A DNA stretch of 60,507 nucleotides from Bacteroidota bacterium (lineage in GTDB: Bacteria > Bacteroidota > Bacteroidia > Flavobacteriales > Flavobacteriaceae), in contig JAEWCF010000056.1 of assembly GCA_023390775.1 (NCBI GenBank), positions 1-60,507 on the forward strand, written 5' to 3'. Both the position numbers and the translations under genes were made by a program. A model generated the notes under the pieces. The model worked only from the letters and a program-made list of their open reading frames with translations, was not told where the DNA came from and ran no database searches. Numbering within the stretch: the first letter of the stretch is position 1; every line of letters starts with the position of its first letter. Of the stretch, positions 41,833 through 49,782 are shown in pieces.

Positions 41833-41911
41833 GAAGGATGGGAGCGGCATCCTTTTTTGCGGGCGAAGCCCAAAAAAGATAGAGCGGACAGCCTGACGGC
41901 GCCCGCTCATT
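41833..41911 (+). ncRNA. structured dispersed element, copy C (Flavo-1-like)
   Basis: Hairpin AAGGATG-GGAGCGG-CATCCTT is followed by a second stem CTTTTTT...GGGC/GCCC...AAAAAAG with loop GAA and the tail GATAGAGCGGACAGCCTGA. It begins 11 bases after the mutB stop on the same strand, and its tail overlaps a terminator-like stem at 41884-41910. Confidence 0.6.
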
Positions 41912-41918
41912 TTTTTAT
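41884..41918 (+). terminator. possible terminator after mutB
   Basis: Stem GAGCGG/CCGCTC (41884-41889 with 41905-41910), then ATTTTTTT. The loop of 15 bases contains the tail of the structured element. Confidence 0.6.
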
Positions 41919-41950
41919 TCACAAGGTGCCGATGCGCCGGCACGCCCAAC

Positions 41951-43207
41951 CTAAAATTCTGTTACCCCGAGGGTCGTCAAGGTATAATCCGGACCGTACG
42001 CGAACTGGGTGATCTTGTTGTCGCCCACCGCGATCAGGTGCGTGGGGAGCGCGATGACGTCCTTGAAATTGCCGGTGTAGGACTCCATGAGTTGGAGGCC
42101 TTCGGGATTTTGGGCATCGAAAACCTTGATGCCGCCGTTACCACAGCACACATAGAGTTTTTGGTTCCTGATGCCCAATCCGTACGGCTGGTCCAGGAAA
42201 TAAGTGGAACTGAGTACGGGATTGGCGATATCGGTCACATCGATGACGTTGACCTGGTCCTCGATCGCGCCACAGGTCGAACCGCCGCGAACCGTGATGT
42301 AGGCCGTATTTTCAAACACCACGACCGGGTCGCAGGCCGTCGCGTGTGAAAAGGCCGATACGAAAACGGGATTGAACTCGTCTGTCGCGTCCACAACGTA
42401 CATGCCGTTGGTAGCGCCCACGAAGAGGAAATCCTTTTGGATGAAAAGCGTCTCGAAAACCCCGCCGCCAAACCAACTTTCCATATAGACGGATTTGTCA
42501 AAGTAGGTCGAGAGCGGATCGGAAATATTGAATACGTTCAATTGCCAGCTGTCAATGGTGTAAAGCGCGTCCTTATTGATCTGGAATTTGGCATACGAAC
42601 CTCCCGTACCCACGGCATTCGGGTTTCCGCCCATCGAATTGACCACGGGTGAGCCGATGAAATCCTCCATCATCATGTCGGTTTCCTGCATCACCCTCAT
42701 CTCGATGTCGAACCCGGTAATGATGTCGCCGGCAGACCAGTCGACTGCGTAATCATAATAGGCCACGTCTTGCGGATACTGCGGCGTGAATTCGATTGCA
42801 TTGGGTATCGTGCGCACCAATTGGATGTTTTGCACGTCCGAGACATCGAACACCAGCAGGTCCACGAAATTGTCGGCATACAGGTATTGCCCCTTGACCG
42901 CAATATCGTGCACTCCGTCAAGGTTGATGAACGCAATGTTTTGCGGGGAAGCGGGATCGGAATTGTCAAAAATGTGGACGCCTTCCTCCTGGGCGATGTA
43001 GAACAGGTAGTTTTCGGCTACGTAGATTTTCCCGTCGGAATTGGTGCTTCTCGCCGACTCGACGCTGACGGCGGCGCGGATTTCTTCGAGGGATTTCAGG
43101 ATAGGTACGGCAACGGCGACTTTCTCGCCCGTTGGTGCGTCATCCTTGTCACACCCGATTGAAAGGGCGGCGGTGATGACGGTCAGGAGTAAAATTCTAG
43201 GTTTCAT
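41951..43207 (-). CDS. LVIVD-repeat lipoprotein
   Basis: A 418-residue lipoprotein with lipobox SIGC (Cys19). The mature part is a series of beta-propeller blades of the LVIVD/choice-of-anchor type: GVHIFDNSDPASPQNIAFIN, LLVFDVSDVQNIQLVRTI, LNVFNISDPLSTY, MYVVDATDEFNPVFVSAFSH, VNVIDVTDIANPVLSSTYF and IKVFDAQNPEGLQLMESY. The recurring 'V-x-D-x-(S/T)-D-x-x-N/D-P' motif is diagnostic. It is predicted to be a surface or periplasmic binding protein with no known ligand. It is convergent with the mutase operon and has no close partner gene. Confidence 0.92.
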   Translation of the reverse strand: MKPRILLLTVITAALSIGCDKDDAPTGEKVAVAVPILKSLEEIRAAVSVESARSTNSDGKIYVAENYLFYIAQEEGVHIFDNSDPASPQNIAFINLDGVHDIAVKGQYLYADNFVDLLVFDVSDVQNIQLVRTIPNAIEFTPQYPQDVAYYDYAVDWSAGDIITGFDIEMRVMQETDMMMEDFIGSPVVNSMGGNPNAVGTGGSYAKFQINKDALYTIDSWQLNVFNISDPLSTYFDKSVYMESWFGGGVFETLFIQKDFLFVGATNGMYVVDATDEFNPVFVSAFSHATACDPVVVFENTAYITVRGGSTCGAIEDQVNVIDVTDIANPVLSSTYFLDQPYGLGIRNQKLYVCCGNGGIKVFDAQNPEGLQLMESYTGNFKDVIALPTHLIAVGDNKITQFAYGPDYTLTTLGVTEF

Positions 43208-43500
43208 GGTTTGTTGATTGATTATTAGATTGATAACACGAATTTAAGATTTATTTAGGGGGAAAAGGTTGCGTGGGGAAGGTTAATTTTTTTTCAATAG
43301 GAGTCTGTGCGAACCGTATGGCGATTTGAATTTGATAAGATAATAGGTTTGCTGTTAAGAATATCTGCGCAACACGCTACGAGTCGCTGCGCTATTTCTT
43401 CCCTGAAACAAACTTTATGATGGATAGATTGTTACTGGGAACCGCTGCGCGATTCCTATTCGTTGAGTTGATGACTGAAATTCTTAAGGAATTGACTTAC
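43208..43500. other. spacer with no recognised gene
   Basis: About 290 bases between the LVIVD gene and the tandem repeat. It contains short words such as gctgcgc and cgctgcgctatt but no open frame with coding character, no RNA gene and no clear promoter that I can support. Confidence 0.6.
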
Positions 43501-43869
43501 GATGTTTTCCTGGATTACCTGCGGTGATCCAGAGAGGGGGATGATGCTCAAAATCCCTCGCGTGCGCACGAGGTGGATTTTTTTAGGCCCAAAAAAGCTC
43601 GAGCTGTCGCTCGGCTTTAAGATATTTTCCTGGATTACCTGCGGTGATCCAGAGGGGGGGATGATGCTCAAAATCCCTCACGCTGCGCACGAGGTGGATT
43701 TTTTTAGGCCCAAAAAAGCCCGAGCTGTCGCTCGGCTTTACGATGTTTTCCTGGATTACCTGCGGTGATCCAGAGGGGGGGGATGATGCTCAAAGTCCCT
43801 CGCGCTGCGCACGAGGTGGATTTTTTTAGGCCCAAAAAAGCTCGACCTGTCGCTCGGCTTTTTTGGGCC
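43501..43869. repeat. tandem repeat, 3 copies of a ~120-bp unit
   Basis: Copies at 43501-43620, 43621-43740 and about 43741-43869, nearly identical. Each unit has three inverted repeats: ctggat/atccag, a ccctcg...cgagg stem, and cgagc-tgtc-gctcg. Only the last copy contains the full outer stem ggcccaaaaaagc (43829-43841) with gcttttttgggcc (43857-43869); in the first two the 3' arm is cut short at ggcttta. The array abuts the terminator of tRNA-Pro(GGG). Confidence 0.93.
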
Positions 43870-43871
43870 AT

Positions 43872-43902
43872 AAAAAAATCCCTCCGCTTTGGCGGAGGGA
43901 TT
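43872..43902 (-). terminator. terminator of tRNA-Pro(GGG)
   Basis: On the minus strand the stem AATCCCTCCGCC/GGCGGAGGGATT-type hairpin (allowing a short AAA loop) is followed by TTTTTTT. It starts about five bases past the tRNA end. Confidence 0.9.
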
Positions 43903-43906
43903 TTGG

Positions 43907-43980
43907 TCGGGATGACTGGATTCGAACCAGCGACCCCTAGCACCCCATGCTAGTACGCTACCAGGCTGCGCTACATCCCG
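43907..43980 (-). tRNA. tRNA-Pro (anticodon GGG)
   Basis: A 74-base cloverleaf on the minus strand. The acceptor CGGGATG pairs with CATCCCG, discriminator A is at 43907, the anticodon stem CTAGC/GCTAG holds loop ATGGGGT with anticodon GGG, and the T arm has GGTTCGAATCC. No CCA is encoded. It reads CCC and CCU. It is the second proline tRNA in the window, 7 kb from the TGG isoacceptor. Confidence 0.96.
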
Positions 43981-43986
43981 AGGCTG

Positions 43987-44015
43987 CAAAGATACTTTTT
44001 TTGGGGTGTTGTCAA
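43987..44015 (-). promoter_or_regulatory. promoter of tRNA-Pro(GGG)
   Basis: On the minus strand TTG (44013-44015), an 18-base spacer, then TATCTTTG (43987-43994), ending six bases before the tRNA. Confidence 0.75.
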
Positions 44016-44116
44016 AATGTCCGGTGAAAAAAACATAATGCCGGGTTCGCGTCGCCAATTTTTGATCCCGGCGCTTGCGACTGACCGGCATTAAAGGTAT
44101 CTTTCAAAAAAAATTC

Positions 44117-44986
44117 ATGGACTTCAGCAGGAAAATGTTGCGCGACGACGCATTGAAAGGAAAAGTGATCGTGGTGACGGGCGGCGGGAGCGGCCTCGGA
44201 AAATCGATGACGCGCTATTTCATGGAACTTGGCGCCGATGTGGCCATCACCTCACGTGACCTTGGGAAGCTGGCGCAGGCCGCCTCGGAGCTGGAACAGG
44301 ATACAAATGGCAAATGCCTGCCGGTCCAGTGTGACGTGCGGCATTACGATCAGGTCGAGGCGATGTTGGCCAACGTCCTTGAACGATACGGCCGTGTGGA
44401 CGTACTGCTCAACAACGCCGCCGGAAACTTTATCTCGCCTACCGAAAGGCTTTCGGCGAATGCCTTTGACACCATCATCGACATCGTTTTGAAAGGCACC
44501 AAGAACTGTACGCTTGCCTTTGGAAAGCACTGGATCGATGCAAAACAGGAAACTTCGACCATCCTCAATATCGTCACGACCTATGCCTGGACGGGTTCGG
44601 CCTACGTGGTCCCGAGTGCGGCCGCCAAGGCCGGCGTGCTGGCCATGACCCGAAGTCTCGCCGTAGAATGGGCCAAATACGGCATCCGGTCCAACGCCAT
44701 CGCTCCCGGCCCCTTCCCCACCAAAGGCGCCTGGGACCGTTTGCTTCCGGGCGACCTGAAGGAAAAATTCGACCTGGCCAAAAAGGTGCCGCTTGGACGC
44801 GTGGGCAACCATCAGGAACTCGCCAACCTGGCGGCTTATCTTGTCTCTGATTTCTCCGCCTACCTAAACGGCGAGGTAATTACCATCGACGGCGGCGAAT
44901 GGCTCAAGGGAGCCGGGCAGTTCAATTTGCTTGAACAGGTGCCGACTGAATTGTGGGATATGTTGGAGGCGATGCGGAAGAGATAA
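44117..44986 (+). CDS. SDR oxidoreductase, 2,4-dienoyl-CoA reductase-like
   Basis: A 289-residue short-chain dehydrogenase. The NAD(P) motif is VVTGGGSGLGKSM, with NNAAGNFISPTERLS and APGPFPTKGAWDRL typical of the DECR/FabG-like branch. At the usual YxxxK site the sequence reads SAAAK, so the Tyr is replaced by Ser, as in mammalian-type 2,4-dienoyl-CoA reductases, which use a Lys-based mechanism. A role in oxidation of unsaturated fatty acids is therefore likely. I chose the start at MDFSRKMLRDDAL (44117); an upstream TTG would add 14 unlikely residues. Confidence 0.9.
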   Translation: MDFSRKMLRDDALKGKVIVVTGGGSGLGKSMTRYFMELGADVAITSRDLGKLAQAASELEQDTNGKCLPVQCDVRHYDQVEAMLANVLERYGRVDVLLNNAAGNFISPTERLSANAFDTIIDIVLKGTKNCTLAFGKHWIDAKQETSTILNIVTTYAWTGSAYVVPSAAAKAGVLAMTRSLAVEWAKYGIRSNAIAPGPFPTKGAWDRLLPGDLKEKFDLAKKVPLGRVGNHQELANLAAYLVSDFSAYLNGEVITIDGGEWLKGAGQFNLLEQVPTELWDMLEAMRKR

Positions 44987-44990
44987 TTTG

Positions 44991-45172
44991 GAAATTGGTC
45001 AATTTGAAAATTTGAAAGTGCCCATTAAAAAGATAATGCGTTTAGTATAAAATGAATATTTAAAAAACGGTGGTCGTAAACATCGAAAATATGACCGAAA
45101 AGTTTTTTGAGGCATTCATAATCGGTTTGGTCATTTTCAAATTTCCACATTTTCAAATTTTCAAATTGGTCT
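44991..45172. repeat. inverted pair of octamer arrays
   Basis: About four 8-bp units at 44991-45024 (aatttgga, aattggtc, aatttgaa, aatttgaa) and about four to five units in the opposite orientation at 45131-45172 (ttcaaatt, tccacatt, ttcaaatt, ttcaaatt, ggtc). The 100-base interval between them is AT-rich with no gene I can support. Confidence 0.75.
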
Positions 45173-45192
45173 GTCCTGTTAACAACTCCCAA

Positions 45193-45222
45193 TTGCACAA
45201 GCCGTTTTTAATTGTATTTTTA
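45193..45222 (+). promoter_or_regulatory. promoter of the parAB cluster
   Basis: TTG at 45193-45195, a 19-base spacer, then TATTTTTA at 45215-45222 (one mismatch to TANNTTTG), 25 bases before the parA ATG. Confidence 0.65.
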
Positions 45223-45247
45223 CGGCTCTAAATTCCTCACGTTTTAA

Positions 45248-46015
45248 ATGGGTAAAATCATTGCTGTTGCAAACCAGAAGGGCGGCGTTGGCAAGACCAC
45301 GACATCGGTCAACCTCGCGGCTTCACTGGGCGTTCTTGAAAAAAAGGTGTTATTGATCGATGCCGACCCGCAGGCTAATGCGAGTTCGGGACTGGGCATC
45401 GACGTGGAAAATGTGGAGAACGGCACCTACCAGATCCTGGAGCACAGCGCGACGCCTGAGGAGGCGATAATTCCCTGTTCGGCCCCCAATGTGGACGTCA
45501 TTCCCGCGCACATCGATTTGGTGGCCATCGAGATCGAACTCGTGGACAAGGAAAACAGGGAGTACATGCTCAAGACCGCGCTGGAAAGCGTCCGGGACAA
45601 GTACGATTACATCCTGATCGATTGCGCTCCGTCGCTGGGGCTGTTGACGCTCAATGCGCTCACGGCGGCCGATTCGGTGGTCATCCCGATCCAGTGCGAG
45701 TATTTTGCGCTGGAAGGGCTTGGCAAATTGCTCAACACGATCAAGAGCGTGCAAAAGATCCACAACCCTTCACTGGACATCGAGGGACTGCTTTTGACGA
45801 TGTACGATTCGCGGCTCAGGCTTTCCAACCAGGTAGTCGAAGAGGTCCAGAAGCATTTCCACGACATGGTCTTCACGACCATCATCCAGCGAAACGTCAA
45901 GCTCAGCGAGGCACCGAGTTTCGGCGAGAGCATCATCAATTTCGACGCGACCAGCAAAGGGGCAAGCAATTACCTGAGCCTCGCGCATGAAATCATCAAG
46001 AAAAACAGCAACTAG
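45248..46015 (+). CDS. parA: chromosome partitioning ATPase ParA (Soj)
   Basis: A 255-residue deviant-Walker ATPase that binds DNA non-specifically when ATP-bound and moves ParB-parS complexes. The motif KGGVGKTTTSVNLAASLG begins at residue 11. DADPQANASSGLG, DCAPSLGLLTLNAL and IIQRNVKLSEAPSFGESI are signature segments. It is the first gene of a cluster with parB two bases downstream and a consensus-like promoter upstream. Chromosomal ParAB often lies near the replication origin, but no origin was recognised in this window. Confidence 0.97.
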   Translation: MGKIIAVANQKGGVGKTTTSVNLAASLGVLEKKVLLIDADPQANASSGLGIDVENVENGTYQILEHSATPEEAIIPCSAPNVDVIPAHIDLVAIEIELVDKENREYMLKTALESVRDKYDYILIDCAPSLGLLTLNALTAADSVVIPIQCEYFALEGLGKLLNTIKSVQKIHNPSLDIEGLLLTMYDSRLRLSNQVVEEVQKHFHDMVFTTIIQRNVKLSEAPSFGESIINFDATSKGASNYLSLAHEIIKKNSN

Positions 46016-46017
46016 CC

Positions 46018-46920
46018 ATGGCGAAAGCGATAAAGAAACAGGCATTGGGGCGCGGGCTGTCGGCGCTTTTGAAAGATCCGGAAAACGACATCAAGTCGGT
46101 TGCCGACAAGAATGCCGACAAGGTCGTGGGCAGCATCGTCGAACTGGACATCGACTCGATCGAGATCAATCCGTTCCAGCCCCGAAGCAACTTCAATGAG
46201 GACGCACTCCAGGAGCTTGCGGGTTCGATCCGGCAGTTGGGCGTGATCCAACCCATTACGGTCCGCAAGTCCGGATTTGACAAGTACCAGCTGATTTCGG
46301 GGGAGCGCAGGCTCCGTGCCTCGAAAATTGCCGGCCTTGCAACGATTCCGTCCTACATCCGCATCGCCGACGACAACGAATCGCTCACGATGGCGCTTGT
46401 TGAAAATATCCAAAGGCATGACCTCGACCCCATCGAGATCGCACTTTCCTACCAGCGTCTCATCGACGAAATCCAGCTTACCCAAGAGCAGATGAGCGAA
46501 CGGGTGGGCAAAAAACGTTCGACCATTGCCAATTACCTTCGGTTGCTCAAGCTCGATCCGGTGATCCAGACGGGCATCCGCGACGGCTTCATTTCAATGG
46601 GCCACGGGCGCGCGATCATCAACATCGAGGACCAGGACGTCCAGGCCGATATCTACCAAAAAATCGTCTCCAAGAACCTTTCGGTCCGGGAAACCGAAGC
46701 GCTCGTCAAGAACTATCAGGAAGGCCTTAGCGCCAAACCGGCAGCGAGGGCAAAATCGGCGTCATTTTCGGCCGAGGAAAAGAAAAAGGAGCTCGCCGAA
46801 CTTCTCGGCGCAAAGGCCGACGTGAAGGTCACGGCCAATGGCAAAGGCAAGATCACGATACCCTTCAAGAGCGAAGCCGATTTCAACCGCATCCTGAACC
46901 TCATCAAGCGCGGTGAATAG
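46018..46920 (+). CDS. parB: chromosome partitioning protein ParB (Spo0J)
   Basis: A 300-residue DNA-binding CTPase. The N-terminal domain carries NPFQPRSNF, IRQLGVIQPITVRKS and SGERRLRASKIAG (the CTP and DNA-gate region). The central helix-turn-helix is LTQEQMSERVGKKRSTIANY followed by LRLLKLDP. The short C-terminal dimerisation domain ends FNRILNLIKRGE. It loads at parS sites and spreads along the chromosome. No convincing parS was found within the window. Its stop overlaps the start of the DUF5683 gene by eight bases. Confidence 0.97.
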   Translation: MAKAIKKQALGRGLSALLKDPENDIKSVADKNADKVVGSIVELDIDSIEINPFQPRSNFNEDALQELAGSIRQLGVIQPITVRKSGFDKYQLISGERRLRASKIAGLATIPSYIRIADDNESLTMALVENIQRHDLDPIEIALSYQRLIDEIQLTQEQMSERVGKKRSTIANYLRLLKLDPVIQTGIRDGFISMGHGRAIINIEDQDVQADIYQKIVSKNLSVRETEALVKNYQEGLSAKPAARAKSASFSAEEKKKELAELLGAKADVKVTANGKGKITIPFKSEADFNRILNLIKRGE

Positions 46921-47464
46921 GCTGGCGGCCATATTGCTAGTGCTGCTTTGCCATGCGATCGCTTTCGCACAGCAAAAGGAAACGGCCCTGGTGGCCGCCG
47001 ATACCGTCCAGACCGAGATCGATCCGCTCGCACCTTCAAAGGCCGCGTTTTATTCCGCAATATTGCCGGGACTGGGCCAGGCGTACAACAAACGGTGGTG
47101 GAAGATTCCCATTGTTTACGGGGCGATCGGCACAAGCCTGTATTTTTACGCCGACAACAATAAAAAGTACCACGAATACCGCGACGCATACAAACGGCGG
47201 CTGGCAGGCTTCGACGATGACCAATTCCAATACCTGGACGATACGAGGCTCATCGAGGCCCAGCGGTTCTATCAGCGCAACCGCGACCTCTCGTTGCTCA
47301 TCACGGGGCTTTTCTACATTCTGAACATTGTCGACGCCAACGTGGACGCGCACCTGATGCAGTTCAACGTATCGGACAAACTCACAATTGCTCCCGATGT
47401 CTACCAGAACCAAATCGATTACAGGCCCAACCTGGGCGTAACGCTAAACCTGAAACTCAATTGA
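46913..47464 (+). CDS. DUF5683 exported protein
   Basis: A 183-residue protein of the DUF5683 family. It has a signal peptide (about 1-20, ending AFAQ), then SKAAFYSAILPGLGQAYNKR followed by WWKIPIVYGAIG, a diagnostic hydrophobic block, and further hydrophobic segments (LLITGLFYILNIVDANVDAH). The C-terminus ends in strand-like NLGVTLNLKLN. The family is nearly confined to Bacteroidetes and has no known function. It uses a GTG start within the end of parB and overlaps dapB by four bases, so it is translationally embedded between partition and lysine/wall genes. Confidence 0.88.
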   Translation: MNRLAAILLVLLCHAIAFAQQKETALVAADTVQTEIDPLAPSKAAFYSAILPGLGQAYNKRWWKIPIVYGAIGTSLYFYADNNKKYHEYRDAYKRRLAGFDDDQFQYLDDTRLIEAQRFYQRNRDLSLLITGLFYILNIVDANVDAHLMQFNVSDKLTIAPDVYQNQIDYRPNLGVTLNLKLN

Positions 47465-48165
47465 AGATAGCACTGCTGGGATACGGGACGATGGGCCATG
47501 CCGTGGAAAAAGCGGCCGTTTTGCGGGGACACGAAATCGTTTTGCGCAAGACGTCTTCCAATACCTATGACGGGCTTGAATTGGCGGACGTCGCCATCGA
47601 TTTCAGCGTGCCGGCATCGGCGGTGGTCAACATCACCACAGCCCTGAATACGGGGATTCCCGTGATTTCCGGAACGACCGGATGGCTCGAGGATTACGAA
47701 ATCATCGCCAAACAGTGCGAGGAAGCAGGTGGCGCGTTTTTGTACGCGTCAAACTTCAGCCTTGGCGTGAACCTCTTTTTCGGGCTAAACGAATATCTCG
47801 CGAAATTGATGGCGGGTTTTCCCGAGTATCGCGTCAGGATGCAGGAAATCCATCACACCCGAAAACTCGATGCGCCAAGCGGCACCGCGATAACGCTTGC
47901 CAAAGACATCATCGATCGCAGCGATTATTCATCCTGGGCCTTACAGACCACGCGGCCGGACGAGATTCCCATCGAGGCCATCCGCGAAGGCGATGTCCCA
48001 GGGACGCATTCGATCTTCTACGAATCGTCGGTGGACAGCATCGAAATCAAACACACCGCCCACAATCGCGAGGGCTTTGCACTTGGGGCCGTGATTGCCG
48101 CCGAATGGATTTTCGGCAAAAAAGGTATTTTTACCATGAAGAACGTGCTCGGGATGGCGCGTTAA
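47461..48165 (+). CDS. dapB: 4-hydroxy-tetrahydrodipicolinate reductase
   Basis: A 234-residue enzyme of the diaminopimelate/lysine pathway that reduces the dihydrodipicolinate precursor with NAD(P)H. Visible parts are the dinucleotide motif LLGYGTMGHAV, the catalytic EIHHTRKLDAPSGTA motif with its His-Lys pair, and the C-terminal FTMKNVLGMAR. The length suits the compact Bacteroidetes form. The start is TTG at 47461, overlapping the preceding stop (TTGA), so translation is probably coupled. The product feeds both lysine and the peptidoglycan cross-link residue. Confidence 0.95.
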   Translation: MKIALLGYGTMGHAVEKAAVLRGHEIVLRKTSSNTYDGLELADVAIDFSVPASAVVNITTALNTGIPVISGTTGWLEDYEIIAKQCEEAGGAFLYASNFSLGVNLFFGLNEYLAKLMAGFPEYRVRMQEIHHTRKLDAPSGTAITLAKDIIDRSDYSSWALQTTRPDEIPIEAIREGDVPGTHSIFYESSVDSIEIKHTAHNREGFALGAVIAAEWIFGKKGIFTMKNVLGMAR

Positions 48166-48226
48166 CAAAAATAAAAAATTGTAACACGGCAGCGGAAGGT
48201 TTTACCAACGCCCTAAAGACATCGAT

Positions 48227-49774
48227 ATGACGCTCACTGGCTGGTTCATTTTTTTCCTGATCGTTCAATTGGTCCACTTCCTGGGAACGTGGAAACTATA
48301 TGAGGCCGCGGGACACAAGCGCTGGGAGGCGGCGGTCCCCGTTTACAACGCAATCGTTTTGATGAAGATCATTAACCGCCCGACCTGGTGGACAATCCTG
48401 CTCTTTATCCCGATTGTCAACCTGATCATGTTTCCCGTGGTTTGGGTGGAGACCCTGCGGAGTTTCGGTAAGAATTCCACTACCGACACTCTTTTGGGCT
48501 TATTCACCCTCGGGTTCTATATCTATTACGTCAATTATACCCAGCCGCTCAATTATGTTACCGACCGAAGCCTCAGCCCGAAGACAAAGGCCGGCGACAC
48601 CATCTCATCGCTACTTTTTGCGATCATCGTTGCGACGCTCGTGCATACCTACATCATGCAGCCGTACACCATCCCGACTTCGTCGTTGGAAAAATCGCTT
48701 TTGGTGGGCGACTTCCTCTTCGTGAGCAAGTTCCATTATGGCGCCCGCACGCCGATGACCACCGTGGCCGCTCCGATGGTCCACGATACGATTCCCGTGA
48801 TCGGCACCAAATCGTACTCAAAATGGCCGCAACTCCCGTACTTTAGGCTTCCCGGTGCCGAAGACATCGAGCGCAACGACATCGTGGTTTTCAACTGGCC
48901 CGTGGATACGGTATACAAGTTTTTCGACCGCTCGGGGCGCAAGGCGGACAAACCCGTCGACAAGAAATCCAATTACGTCAAGCGTTGCGTGGGAATTCCG
49001 GGCGACAGCCTTTCGATCCGTGACGGCTACGTGTACATCAACAACCAGAAGCTCGTTTTGTCGGACCGCGCGAAACCTCAGTATTCCTATATCGTCACGA
49101 CAGCCCCGGGGACCGGCTTCGATCAGCGGTATGTGATCCAGGAACTCGGGGTAACCGACGGCGTCATTCCCATCGCCGAAAACACTTACGTATTCCGGGC
49201 ACTCACGGAGGAATCGGCGGCACGCCTGAAAAACAATCCCGTCGTAAAATCGATGGAGCGCAATGTCGCACGCCAGGCCGAACCCGGCATTTTCCCTCAA
49301 AACGGGAGCAATTGGAACCTCGACAATATGGGCCCGATCTACATTCCGCAAGCCGGGAAAACCGTTAAACTGGACGCCAAATCCCTGCCTTTCTATCGCC
49401 GCATCATCAGCGAATACGAAGGCAATGACCTCAAGGCCAATGGCGACGACATCCGCATCAACGGCCAGGTGGCGACTTCCTATACCTTCCGCCAGAATTA
49501 CTACTGGATGATGGGCGACAACCGCCACAATTCCGAGGACAGCCGTTACTGGGGCTTCGTGCCCGAAGACCACATCGTGGGCAAACCGGTCTTTATCTGG
49601 ATGAGCCTCGATCCCAACGCGGGCGGTTTTGACAAGATTCGTTGGGAGCGCCTCTTCACGACCGTCCATGGCGAGGGCAAACCGGTCTCGTATTTCAAGT
49701 TTTTCCTGATCCTTTTGGGCGCCTATTTTGTGTTCGACTACATTCGGAAGAAGAAAAAAGCCAGGGAGAATTAG
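48227..49774 (+). CDS. lepB: signal peptidase I, long form
   Basis: A 515-residue inner-membrane protease that removes signal peptides. An N-terminal DUF5684-like block of two to three membrane helices (about 1-110) precedes the S26 catalytic domain. The nucleophile is probably Ser153 in TIPTSSLEKSLLVGD, which aligns with the usual GSMxPTLxxGD. The general-base Lys lies in YVKRCVGIPGDS, and box E is MMGDNRHNSEDSRYWGFVPE. A long insertion separates the Lys and box E regions. A single membrane helix near the C-terminus (FFLILLGAYFVFDYIRK) completes it. It follows dapB by 61 bases. Confidence 0.94.
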   Translation: MTLTGWFIFFLIVQLVHFLGTWKLYEAAGHKRWEAAVPVYNAIVLMKIINRPTWWTILLFIPIVNLIMFPVVWVETLRSFGKNSTTDTLLGLFTLGFYIYYVNYTQPLNYVTDRSLSPKTKAGDTISSLLFAIIVATLVHTYIMQPYTIPTSSLEKSLLVGDFLFVSKFHYGARTPMTTVAAPMVHDTIPVIGTKSYSKWPQLPYFRLPGAEDIERNDIVVFNWPVDTVYKFFDRSGRKADKPVDKKSNYVKRCVGIPGDSLSIRDGYVYINNQKLVLSDRAKPQYSYIVTTAPGTGFDQRYVIQELGVTDGVIPIAENTYVFRALTEESAARLKNNPVVKSMERNVARQAEPGIFPQNGSNWNLDNMGPIYIPQAGKTVKLDAKSLPFYRRIISEYEGNDLKANGDDIRINGQVATSYTFRQNYYWMMGDNRHNSEDSRYWGFVPEDHIVGKPVFIWMSLDPNAGGFDKIRWERLFTTVHGEGKPVSYFKFFLILLGAYFVFDYIRKKKKAREN

Positions 49775-49782
49775 CGATTGTG

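Noticed and set aside
43456..43768. Open frames of 71-88 codons within the 120-bp tandem repeat
   Set aside because: Two unit lengths are multiples of three, so a single open stretch stays open by repetition; both strands show it, with no start context.
43501..43869. CRISPR-like array
   Set aside because: Repeats are contiguous 120-bp units without unique spacers, and no cas gene is nearby.
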